A DNA stretch of 37,048 bases from Patescibacteria group bacterium (lineage in GTDB: Bacteria; Patescibacteria; Microgenomatia; Daviesbacterales; UBA10151). The position numbers and the translations under genes were made by a program. The notes beneath the pieces were generated by a model. The model was not told the DNA's origin, searched no databases, and saw only the letters and a program-made list of their open reading frames with translations. The stretch's first letter is position 1; every line of letters begins with the position of its first letter. The stretch spans positions 37,871-74,918 of the forward strand of contig JAMDBX010000006.1 in the NCBI GenBank assembly GCA_023487645.1, given 5' to 3'. Below are positions 1 to 6,086 of this stretch, piece by piece.

Positions 1-1
1 T

Positions 2-925
2 AAAAATCTAAAAATAGACAATGTCGGACTGGTAGTTGTCGATGAACAACAGCGTTTTGGAGTGCAGCAGAGAAGCCTGCTGCGAAACCGGGCCGATACG
101 CCTCATTTTTTAACTATGACCGCCACCCCGATCCCCAGAACAGTTGCCTTAACGCTTTACGGCGATTTAGACCTTTCGGTTATTGACGAACTGCCTAAAG
201 GAAGAAAAATAATCCGCACTCATTTTGTTCCCCAAAAGAAAAGGGCTGATGCCTACAAATTTATTGAGGACCAAGTCAGGCAAGGCCGACAAATATATAT
301 CATCACTCCATTAATAGAGGAGTCGGAAACCGAAACCTCTGCCAAAGCAGCCAAAGTTGAATACGAAAGACTAAAAAAAGATATCTTCCCCCAACTAAAC
401 TTAGGGCTTTTACATGGAAAATTAAAACCCAAGGAAAAAGAACAAGCAATTAATGATTTTAAGGAACATAAAATAGATATTTTAGTCTCCACCTCAGTAG
501 TTGAAGTCGGGGTTGACGTTTCCAATGCTACAGTCATGGTTGTTGAAGGAGCTGAAAGGTTCGGGCTGGCCCAATTACACCAACTGCGGGGCCGGGTAGG
601 GCGGGGAAGCGAGCAATCATATACGTTATTGTTCACTGGAGAAGAAAACTCTCAGGTAATTTCCCGTCTGAAAATTTTTGAGAAAACCCATGACGGGCTA
701 AAATTAGCCGAGCTTGACCTAAAAATAAGAGGTTCGGGAGAACTCTTTGGCACCAAGCAAAGCGGGCAATGGGATTTGCAAATCGCTTCACTTTCCGACC
801 TTAAAACAATCGAAAAAAGCAGACAGGCAGCAGCAAAAATCCTTAACGAAGATTTAAGCCTTGACAAATACCCTCAAATCAAGGCAAAATTGTCTCACCT
901 GGCTAACCAAATTATGCCGGATTAA
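2..925 (+). CDS. recG: ATP-dependent DNA helicase RecG, C-terminal part (5' end outside window)
   Basis: RecG remodels stalled replication forks and Holliday junctions using an SF2 helicase motor. The frame is open from base 2, so the gene continues upstream; the first internal GTG (62) is not a true start because the helicase motif DEQQRFG is encoded before it, at about 41-61. Further SF2 motifs follow in order: TATPIPRT (motif III), STSVVEVGVDV (motif V) and QLRGRVGRG (motif VI). The C-terminal stretch LKIRGSGELFGTKQSG is the RecG-type signature that separates it from Mfd, which has the same motor. The wedge domain and Walker A are off the window. The next gene starts 13 nt downstream behind a good ribosome binding site, so recG probably heads or belongs to the operon running to rnc. 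Confidence 0.93.
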   Translation, partial: KNLKIDNVGLVVVDEQQRFGVQQRSLLRNRADTPHFLTMTATPIPRTVALTLYGDLDLSVIDELPKGRKIIRTHFVPQKKRADAYKFIEDQVRQGRQIYIITPLIEESETETSAKAAKVEYERLKKDIFPQLNLGLLHGKLKPKEKEQAINDFKEHKIDILVSTSVVEVGVDVSNATVMVVEGAERFGLAQLHQLRGRVGRGSEQSYTLLFTGEENSQVISRLKIFEKTHDGLKLAELDLKIRGSGELFGTKQSGQWDLQIASLSDLKTIEKSRQAAAKILNEDLSLDKYPQIKAKLSHLANQIMPD

Positions 926-938
926 GAAAGGAGCAAAA

Positions 939-1139
939 ATGCCGCAAGAACCGAAGAAAAAACATAGTAAAGCGAGAAAGCGTACACGCCGCGCCTCTAT
1001 TGTCTTAAAAAGCTTAGGGTTAATTAAATGTTCCAATTGTTTAGCATGGTCGGGACCGTAAGCAGTGTGCAAAAGCTGCGGAACTTATGCTTCCAAGCAA
1101 ATAAAAGCAAAAACCAAAGTAGAAGTTGTTAAGGCTTAA
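939..1139 (+). pseudogene. rpmF: Ribosomal protein bL32, interrupted by an in-frame TAA
   Basis: The ATG at 939 follows the strong ribosome binding site AGAAAGGAG. The first 40 codons are a typical L32: basic N-terminus MPQEPKKKHSKARKRTRR, then the first zinc pair CSNC. Codon 41 is TAA (1059-1061). Past it, the same frame continues with the second zinc pair CKSCG and a lysine-rich tail to a proper TAA at 1137-1139. The spacing between the two Cys pairs is nine codons, as in zinc-type L32 such as B. subtilis, so nothing has been inserted or deleted: codons were replaced, and the stop sits where the family usually has His. The replaced stretch, 1035-1065, is an exact inverted copy of rnc sequence at 2312-2342. 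Either a true mutation or an assembly error explains it. As written it would make a 40-residue fragment lacking half the zinc site. Confidence 0.85.
1035..1065 (+). repeat. 31-nt perfect inverted copy of rnc sequence inside rpmF
   Basis: Bases 1035-1065 are the exact reverse complement of 2312-2342 in rnc. The match stops abruptly on both sides. The rnc copy encodes LAAYGPDHAKQF-type residues expected of a dsRNA-binding domain, so rnc is the likely source and rpmF the recipient. The copy supplies the stop codon that interrupts rpmF. Confidence 0.95.
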
Positions 1140-1142
1140 CTA

Positions 1143-1523
1143 GTGAAAACCCCTTATGATCCCAGACATCGCAGGCGTATCCGGGTGATCCAGGATTTAT
1201 TTGTCTGGGGTTTTCAACCTGAGAGCCAATCTAATAGGGAAGAGACTAGACAAGTAATAAAAAACGTGCCTATTATTGACAAAGAGATCAAAAAAGCGGC
1301 TCCGGATCGGCCGATTGAGCAGATAAATCGGATCGATTTAGCCATCTTGCGTTTAGCAATTTTTGAGTTAATAATTAAAAAGGGCTTGCCTTTTAAAGTG
1401 ATCGTTGATGAAGCGATCGAACTGGCAAAAGAGTTTGGGGCAGAATCTAGCCCGGCTTTTATCAATGGAGTACTGGGAAATATAATCAGTACTCACAATT
1501 TAGAAAAGGAGAAAAATGGCTGA
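1143..1523 (+). CDS. nusB: Transcription antitermination factor NusB
   Basis: NusB is a small all-helical RNA-binding protein that, with NusE (S10), loads on boxA RNA during rRNA transcription. The 126-residue product has the family layout: a basic N-terminus (DPRHRRRIRVIQDLF), then the hydrophobic helices NRIDLAILRLAIFEL and FKVIVDEAIELAKEFG, and the near-terminal AFINGVLGNI that matches the typical FVNGVLD motif. The start is GTG at 1143, three nt after the rpmF stop. It overlaps the next gene by 8 nt, so translation is probably coupled. It has the usual family length and no odd features. Confidence 0.9.
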   Translation: MKTPYDPRHRRRIRVIQDLFVWGFQPESQSNREETRQVIKNVPIIDKEIKKAAPDRPIEQINRIDLAILRLAIFELIIKKGLPFKVIVDEAIELAKEFGAESSPAFINGVLGNIISTHNLEKEKNG

Positions 1524-1752
1524 CCAACAAAAAATTATTGAAGCAATCGCTGAAAGCTTAACTTTACCTGTAGCCGATATTGATATGGATTCTTCCTTGC
1601 AGGATGACCTGGGGCTTAATCCTGTCGAAGTGGCCGACTTGGTAGAAAGTTTATCCCAAAAATTTCATATCCTTTTTGACCATCATGAACTGGGACAAGT
1701 CAAAACCGTTAGCGACCTGGTCGAACTAATTGAAGATAAACTCTTAGAGTAG
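1516..1752 (+). CDS. Acyl-carrier-like protein lacking the phosphopantetheine serine
   Basis: A 78-residue acidic protein with the helical acyl-carrier fold pattern; the ATG at 1516 follows AAAAGGAG and lies inside the end of nusB. In ordinary ACP the second helix begins with DSL, whose Ser carries 4'-phosphopantetheine. Here the aligned stretch reads DLGLNPVEVADLVE, so the modifiable Ser is replaced by Pro (about residue 36). No other Ser is in register. Acyl transfer by the standard route therefore looks impossible. The position directly before rnc recalls the acpP-fabF-rnc order of many bacteria, but no fab gene is present here, and CPR genomes generally lack fatty acid synthesis. A structural or regulatory role is inference; I avoid the symbol acpP because the defining residue is absent. 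Confidence 0.8.
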   Translation: MADQQKIIEAIAESLTLPVADIDMDSSLQDDLGLNPVEVADLVESLSQKFHILFDHHELGQVKTVSDLVELIEDKLLE

Positions 1753-1767
1753 CTTCTCGGGGATGTT

Positions 1768-2454
1768 ATGGAAGAATTTAGGGCAACTTTAGAAAAACTG
1801 GGTATCAAACCCCAAAACCTCTCACTTTACCAGACGGCATTTACCCACCGCTCCTATCTCAACGAAGCTCGGGGAGTAACTGAATCTAATGAAAGGCTGG
1901 AGTTTTTGGGAGACTCCGTGCTTTCGTTAATTACTTCAACTTTTCTTTTTGAAAAAAGACCCTCTGATAATGAAGGTGACCTAACTAATCTGCGGGCCTA
2001 TATTGTCAAAACCGATTCATTAGCCAAAGTAGCCCAAAAACTGGAATTGGGTCATTTCTTGAAACTTTCCAAAGGAGAAGAACTTTCTGGAGGAAGGGAA
2101 AATCCCCAGCTTATGGCTAATACCTATGAAGCGGTTTTAGGGGCAATTTATCTTGACTTGGGCCTGCAATCGGCCACATCCTTTGTTAACCAAACGCTAC
2201 TGCCATTATTTGCCCCTGAGGTAGAAAAAGGAGCCCCTAGGGATCCTAAAAGCCAACTTCAAGAGGTTGTCCAAAGTAAATTCCGAACTTCACCTAAATA
2301 TAAAATTTTGGCTGCTTACGGTCCCGACCATGCTAAACAATTTACAGTTGGGGTTTTTGTCCAAGGTGAACAAATAGGGGAGGGATCAGGTTCGAGCAAA
2401 CAACAGGCAGAAGAAGAAGCAGCCAAAAAAGCTTTAGAAAAATTAGAAGAATAA
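1768..2454 (+). CDS. rnc: Ribonuclease III
   Basis: RNase III cleaves double-stranded RNA, processing rRNA precursors and some mRNAs. The 228-residue product has the standard length. The signature NERLEFLGDSVL (about residues 40-51) carries the metal-binding Glu and Asp of the catalytic site, and the second acidic cluster is in NTYEAVLGAIYLDLG. The C-terminal third is a double-stranded-RNA-binding domain, with GPDHAKQFTVGV and SGSSKQQAEEEAAKKAL as its typical motifs. The ATG at 1768 is 15 nt after the preceding stop. Bases 2312-2342 are the source of the inverted copy found in rpmF; in rnc they fit the family well. The gene ends the recG-rnc group. Confidence 0.95.
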   Translation: MEEFRATLEKLGIKPQNLSLYQTAFTHRSYLNEARGVTESNERLEFLGDSVLSLITSTFLFEKRPSDNEGDLTNLRAYIVKTDSLAKVAQKLELGHFLKLSKGEELSGGRENPQLMANTYEAVLGAIYLDLGLQSATSFVNQTLLPLFAPEVEKGAPRDPKSQLQEVVQSKFRTSPKYKILAAYGPDHAKQFTVGVFVQGEQIGEGSGSSKQQAEEEAAKKALEKLEE

Positions 2455-2550
2455 TAATTTAAAAAATGTTTGGCAAAGAGTAGAACAAGAATAATTTAAC
2501 AGGCTTAAACTACAGGACTACTTTGAAAGGGAACGAATACTGCCTTTACT

Positions 2551-2564
2551 TGTTGTTAACAACA
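2551..2564. repeat. 14-bp perfect palindrome TGTTGTTAACAACA between convergent genes
   Basis: A self-complementary 14-mer in the 160-bp gap between rnc (plus) and the convergent unknown gene (minus). It has no loop and no T-run, so it is not an obvious terminator. It could be a protein site or chance; the rest of the gap shows nothing recognisable. Confidence 0.4.
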
Positions 2565-2614
2565 TCGATCAATAAACATTTAAATTTTTGAGGGGATAAC
2601 ATTTTTTAACTAAA

Positions 2615-3409
2615 TCACCTATCAAAACAGAATCTTCTTACAGCTTCCTTAGAAGCTCTCATCGTTTGATAACTGGTATTATTTTCAGTAAATATCCCTG
2701 CTTTGGTAAGATCAGCATAGCTGTCATCCAAATAGTTTGGCATGGCAATTAAACGCGGGGCTATATACGCATCATGTGGACTCAGGATTAATGGTTTTAA
2801 TTTAAAACAGCTAGGGGACAAAAATTGCTGAACAGATTTATGAAGAAGACAAGCAATGAGGTAATCAGTAGAAAGAGGTGAAAAAACTATCAGATGGGAA
2901 TCATATAAATCTGAAAGTGCAAACCCAGCTTGATTGTGGTCTAAAATTTCCCTTTCGATAAGTTTTAAATATCTAGGGTTCGTACGTCCATCTGCTAAAT
3001 CCTCCAAAATTCCCCAATATGAATCAACAACATTATTACGGGGTTCTGCTAAATGACTTTGGACTATATCACATAAATTATATTTTTGGGTTACAGCACT
3101 TACTATATGAATCCATTGTTCTCCAGCTTCTGCTATTTGTTTTCCGGTAACTAAAGCAACCAAGTAAGTAGCACATGCTGATCCCAAAGCCTCGGTATCT
3201 TCTAGCGACTCTTGGTTCTCAGGAGAGATTGGGTTAATTTTTCCTATTAGACTCCTCCAAAAAGTTTGTCTAATACCTCTTAAAGCTCCAAGTGTAGCAC
3301 TAGTTACAGTACCGGAAGAATGTTCCTCAGCTTTTAAAAGTTCTTCTACAGTAGGTTTAGGGGTATCTTCAGTAGTTATTCTCAATATATAAGTAAATTC
3401 TGGACTCAT
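2615..3409 (-). CDS. Hypothetical protein, 264 residues, no recognised family
   Basis: I do not recognise this protein. It has no signal peptide or clear membrane segment and looks soluble, with mixed helix and strand. It contains a few Cys (ACATYL, KYNLCDIV, IACLLHK, PSCFKLK), not arranged as a metal site. The start ATG at 3409 is supported by a promoter whose -10 hexamer lies only 8 nt upstream, giving a nearly leaderless mRNA. Together with the next small gene it forms a minus-strand island between rnc and the insertion sequence, apart from the housekeeping operons. The frame is long, uninterrupted and led by a good promoter, so it is likely real. Its role is unknown. Confidence 0.7.
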   Translation of the reverse strand: MSPEFTYILRITTEDTPKPTVEELLKAEEHSSGTVTSATLGALRGIRQTFWRSLIGKINPISPENQESLEDTEALGSACATYLVALVTGKQIAEAGEQWIHIVSAVTQKYNLCDIVQSHLAEPRNNVVDSYWGILEDLADGRTNPRYLKLIEREILDHNQAGFALSDLYDSHLIVFSPLSTDYLIACLLHKSVQQFLSPSCFKLKPLILSPHDAYIAPRLIAMPNYLDDSYADLTKAGIFTENNTSYQTMRASKEAVRRFCFDR

Positions 3410-3417
3410 GGTACACT

Positions 3418-3446
3418 ATTATAACCTTTCATGGGTTTGATTACAA
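3418..3446 (-). promoter_or_regulatory. Promoter TTGTAA-N17-TATAAT for the 264-residue unknown gene
   Basis: On the minus strand the -35 is TTGTAA (3446-3441) and the -10 is a consensus TATAAT (3423-3418), 17 nt apart. Transcription would begin at about 3411, two nt before the ATG at 3409, so the message should be leaderless. Confidence 0.7.
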
Positions 3447-3577
3447 CTATAGGTCAAATCGAAATATGTTGGCTTATAAAGTTATGATACATTTTAGACA
3501 TTAATATTTACCTAACCACAAAAAATCAAATTAAATTTGATAAAGATGGTTTTTGGCAAAAATTATTAAAGCTAATT

Positions 3578-3859
3578 TTAGGAACGGTTTGCGGAAATGG
3601 GTAAATCTACACGTTTTTTAATTTTCCGAATTTCATCTCTGGTTTGTTCTTTAAAAGCTCCCACATCATCCCTTAAAGCTCCGATTTCCTGTTGTACCTG
3701 ATGCATATCAGCAGTTAAAGCGTCGATTTTATCAGTATGTTCATTTAATATTTGAGAATGTTCCTTTAAAGTCTTTTTAATAGAATCCAAATCTTCATAA
3801 ACAGGTTCCAGGGCCCTTGTCATCTCTTCTCCAATCATCTTAATATCATCACTAGTCAT
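3578..3859 (-). CDS. Small coiled-coil protein, function unknown
   Basis: A 93-residue, strongly charged protein. Heptad-like hydrophobic spacing runs through most of it (for example LDSIKKTLKEHSQILNEHTDKIDAL and the following ADMHQVQQEIGALRDDV), so it should form a long continuous coiled coil. There is no membrane segment or signal peptide. Small coiled-coil proteins of this kind are common in CPR genomes, but I cannot assign a function. The ATG at 3859 is preceded by a -10-like TAATAT 7 nt upstream, again predicting little or no leader. It is separated from the unknown gene downstream by about 170 nt with that gene's own promoter, so the two are probably not one operon. Confidence 0.7.
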   Translation of the reverse strand: MTSDDIKMIGEEMTRALEPVYEDLDSIKKTLKEHSQILNEHTDKIDALTADMHQVQQEIGALRDDVGAFKEQTRDEIRKIKKRVDLPISANRS

Positions 3860-3865
3860 GTTTTC

Positions 3866-3894
3866 ATATTAAACAAAAAGGGTATCAAAAACAA
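3866..3894 (-). promoter_or_regulatory. Promoter TTGTTT-N17-TAATAT for the coiled-coil gene
   Basis: Minus strand: -35 TTGTTT (3894-3889), 17-nt spacer, -10 TAATAT (3871-3866). The predicted start site falls at or next to the ATG at 3859. Confidence 0.5.
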
Positions 3895-3951
3895 TATTCC
3901 TTATCTACTTCAAAAGTTGACTTTCATATACAAATTTATCTTTTTACCAAT

Positions 3952-3967
3952 TTTCTAACTTAAGCCT
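3952..3967. repeat. Target site duplication, left copy
   Basis: TTTCTAACTTAAGCCT occurs here and at 5361-5376, directly repeated on either side of the insertion sequence. Sixteen bases match; the last T may instead belong to the element, giving a 15-bp duplication and ends of equal length. Flanking bases differ immediately outside. Confidence 0.85.
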
Positions 3968-5360
3968 GTCAGCCCAAAATAGAAATGTCACCCCCTAGGT
4001 AATGGATTTTTGTATTGTCTCCACGGGTGACTAGGTGATGGTTTCCAGTTTAGAGGATGGTTGGTAAGTATGGCTGGCTGATTGGATACTTTCTTTGGTT
4101 TTTCTGGTAGGATAAAACATTTAAGGTAGTATTCTTTGAACCTAAAATGAATAGTTCCATCAAGATGTTCTTCGATCAATATTTTCTCTTTAGGCCTGAT
4201 GGTAGTAGGCTGGACTTCTTCCAATTGGTAGAAATGATTTTTAAACTGGATAGTAAAGTCGGAGTTAACTCTCCTGATGGATTTAATAGAGAAGATGCTT
4301 TTTAGATCCTTTTTCTCCTGTTGAGTAGGCTGCCTGTGAACATCACCTTGTTTTTGTGGTATTACTGAAAATTTGGCATTAAATTTTGGAATAAAGACCT
4401 CTTTTAAAAACCTGTTACCATCTTTGATGGTATTAATACCAGCCAGCCTTAACTCTTTGACTAACCTGTCCTGGAGGGTGCCGAAGAGCCTCTCAATTCT
4501 ACCTTTGGCCTCCGGAGAATTGGCATTGATTACCTCAACATCTAAAAGTTTCATTGCCTTTTGAAACTGGGTCATCAACTCCAGATTATCTACTGCTGAT
4601 TTGTGGTTTAACTTGTAGGTAGAGAATTTATCCAGGTAAATAGCAAGTGGTTTACCCCAAGTTTTTACATATTCCATCCAGAAATTAAATACAGGAACTA
4701 CCCCTTCATTAAAATCAAATAAAGCTCGGGTGATTTTACCTGTAGCATCATCAATTGAGGCCAGTAAACATACTTCCTGAGGGAATCCAAACTCATCAAG
4801 TAATCTTCCTTCAAACCAAAGATGGTATGAACCATCAAACTGCTCTAATTCTCCAAAATAATCCTTTCTCTGTCTCCAGGCATGATAGTTGACTTTTCTT
4901 TGGAGGTGGGCTTTCCATGACCCATCCTCAATCATCCATAATCTTAAAGTCTCGGGATTAATAATAAGCTGATGGTTTTCTTCAAGCTTTTCTGATGCAA
5001 ACTTAGGTTTGAAATCTGCATATTCCTCTTTGATTTTCTCCAGAGCTTTGCTTTTGATAGTTTGATCAATACGATGATTGCTAACTCTGCCTTTGAGCTG
5101 ATGAATAAGAACTTGATTGCCTTTTTCCCGGACTCTTTTCTTGAGTCTTTTGATTTGTCTTAAGGAAAGTTTTAATGTTGTAGCTGCTTCGCCATTATTA
5201 ATTTTCCCTTGGAGCAAAGCTGTCATTACAGTAATCTTTTCCTGCTCTTTTGTAGTAAAAGACATAGAAACCCATGGTAGGAATAATACTCCAAGATTAT
5301 GGGTATTTTAAGGTGACATTTCTAAATTGGTGGGGGTGACGTTTCTAAATAAAGATAAGA
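3967..5360 (-). mobile_element. Insertion sequence, ISNCY/IS1202-type, about 1394 bp
   Basis: One transposase gene flanked by related ends. Near the left end TAGAAATGTCACCCCC (3980-3995) is matched inverted at the right end by GGGGGTGACGTTTCTA (5332-5347), 15 of 16 bases. If the duplication is counted as 15 bp, each motif is 13 nt from its end. The right end carries a second, inner copy of the motif (GGTGACATTTCTAAAT, 5312-5327). The element is bounded by a 15-16 bp direct repeat. From family knowledge, IS1202-type elements make unusually long duplications, and one subgroup (ISTde1) makes 15-18 bp, which fits. The matching duplications and open transposase frame suggest recent insertion. It lies against the rpsP promoter without breaking it. 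Confidence 0.88.
3988..5265 (-). CDS. DDE transposase, ISNCY/IS1202 type
   Basis: A 425-residue transposase for the surrounding element. The N-terminal ~60 residues form a helix-turn-helix with a basic helix (LSLRQIKRLKKRVREKG). The RNase H-fold catalytic core follows: QFDGSYHLWFEGR contains the first Asp (about D144), AIYLDKFSTYK the second (about D212), and NSPEAKGRIERLFGTLQDR the Glu (about E258). The segment LQDRLVKELRLAGI is characteristic of ISNCY/IS1202 transposases. The C-terminal ~130 residues are a beta-rich tail ending in a proline- and tryptophan-containing stretch. The frame is complete with no frameshift, so it is probably active. The ATG at 5265 lies about 95 nt inside the right end. 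Confidence 0.93.
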   Translation of the reverse strand: MSFTTKEQEKITVMTALLQGKINNGEAATTLKLSLRQIKRLKKRVREKGNQVLIHQLKGRVSNHRIDQTIKSKALEKIKEEYADFKPKFASEKLEENHQLIINPETLRLWMIEDGSWKAHLQRKVNYHAWRQRKDYFGELEQFDGSYHLWFEGRLLDEFGFPQEVCLLASIDDATGKITRALFDFNEGVVPVFNFWMEYVKTWGKPLAIYLDKFSTYKLNHKSAVDNLELMTQFQKAMKLLDVEVINANSPEAKGRIERLFGTLQDRLVKELRLAGINTIKDGNRFLKEVFIPKFNAKFSVIPQKQGDVHRQPTQQEKKDLKSIFSIKSIRRVNSDFTIQFKNHFYQLEEVQPTTIRPKEKILIEEHLDGTIHFRFKEYYLKCFILPEKPKKVSNQPAILTNHPLNWKPSPSHPWRQYKNPLPRG

Positions 5361-5376
5361 TTTCTAACTTAAGCCT
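5361..5376. repeat. Target site duplication, right copy
   Basis: Direct repeat of 3952-3967. Its last base is the first T of the rpsP -35 hexamer, so the insertion landed exactly at the upstream edge of that promoter and left it intact. Confidence 0.85.
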
Positions 5377-5404
5377 TGAATCAAAAGAGGATTTCGGTTA
5401 TACT
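5376..5404 (+). promoter_or_regulatory. Promoter TTGAAT-N17-TATACT for rpsP-khpA-trmD
   Basis: -35 TTGAAT (5376-5381), 17-nt spacer, -10 TATACT (5399-5404). Transcription should start near 5411, leaving a leader of about 60 nt before rpsP, longer than for most genes here. Confidence 0.75.
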
Positions 5405-5471
5405 CTCAAGGTTAGGATAGGTAACAAAGGTGGAACTTTGGTTTTTTGCCTATATCCAATAAACGAAAGAT

Positions 5472-5843
5472 ATGCCAGTCAAAATCAGATTAATGCGAAT
5501 AGGAGCCAAAAAACGCCCGTTTTACCGGGTGGTTGCCGTTGATGAAAAAAAGAAGAGGACCGGTAAATATATTGAACTTTTAGGAACTTATAACCCTTTA
5601 ACTGAACCCAAGGAAATTATTTTACGGAAAGACCGTATCGATTGGTGGATGAGCCGGGGAGCTGTACCTTCCGATGGATATTTGCGGATTATCAAACAGG
5701 CCCCACAAAAACCGCCGCGAAAACCGAAGAAAGAGAAAGAAGAGAAAAAACAGGAGGAGCCAAAGGAAACTAAAGAGCCAGAAGCAACAGAGGTGAAAGA
5801 ACCCCAGGAAGAAAGTTCAGCTGAGAAAGAGGAGGGCGCTTAA
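5472..5843 (+). CDS. rpsP: Ribosomal protein bS16 with a charged C-terminal tail
   Basis: S16 binds 16S rRNA early in 30S assembly. Residues 1-78 are a normal S16: the N-terminus MPVKIRLMRIGAKKRPFYRV, then the GTYNPLTEP loop and the RIDWWMSRGAVPSDG motif. After about residue 80 the protein continues for roughly 40 residues made almost only of Lys, Glu and Pro with some Thr and Ser, which should be disordered. Many S16 proteins stop near 80-90 residues, so the tail is an extension. The gene stops at 5843 and khpA starts at the next base, so translation is tightly coupled. rpsP, a KH protein and trmD are a common bacterial neighbourhood. Confidence 0.95.
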   Translation: MPVKIRLMRIGAKKRPFYRVVAVDEKKKRTGKYIELLGTYNPLTEPKEIILRKDRIDWWMSRGAVPSDGYLRIIKQAPQKPPRKPKKEKEEKKQEEPKETKEPEATEVKEPQEESSAEKEEGA

Positions 5844-6086
5844 ATGAGGGAACTTTTAGAATACATTGTCAAAAGCTTAGTTTCCAAACCGGAAAAGGTT
5901 GAAATCCAAGAAGAAACTATTGAAGGTACTGTCAACTTCAACCTAACAGTTGATTCTGAAGATATGGGAGTTGTTATAGGCAAAGCCGGCCAGACAATCA
6001 GGTCTATCAGACGTCTTCTGGTTACTCGTGCCCTAGCTGAAGATCGCAGCCTCCGGGTAAACTTAAACTTACAAGAAGTAAAGTGA
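5844..6086 (+). CDS. khpA: KH-domain RNA-binding protein KhpA
   Basis: An 80-residue single KH domain. The GxxG loop is GKAG in MGVVIGKAGQTIRSIRRLL (about residues 47-65), followed by the expected basic helix and a final strand RSLRVNLNLQEV. KhpA-type proteins bind RNA and, in Gram-positive bacteria, pair with KhpB. The ATG begins right after the rpsP stop, and its own TGA overlaps the GTG start of trmD by 4 nt. Length and context match the family. Confidence 0.93.
   Translation: MRELLEYIVKSLVSKPEKVEIQEETIEGTVNFNLTVDSEDMGVVIGKAGQTIRSIRRLLVTRALAEDRSLRVNLNLQEVK

Noticed and set aside
1059..1061. Readthrough or recoding of the TAA in rpmF
   Set aside because: TAA is an ordinary stop elsewhere in the window (recG, rnc, gyrB), there is no recoding element in view, and the codons around it are a copy of rnc antisense sequence, so a damaged gene or assembly error is more likely.
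854..1072. Minus-strand frame containing the RNase-III-like peptide AYGPDHAKQ
   Set aside because: It is only the antisense of the inverted rnc copy inside rpmF; the rest of the frame is not RNase III-like and is a shadow of recG and rpmF.
2551..2564. 14-bp palindrome as a terminator for rnc
   Set aside because: It has no loop and no following T-run; kept only as a low-confidence repeat.
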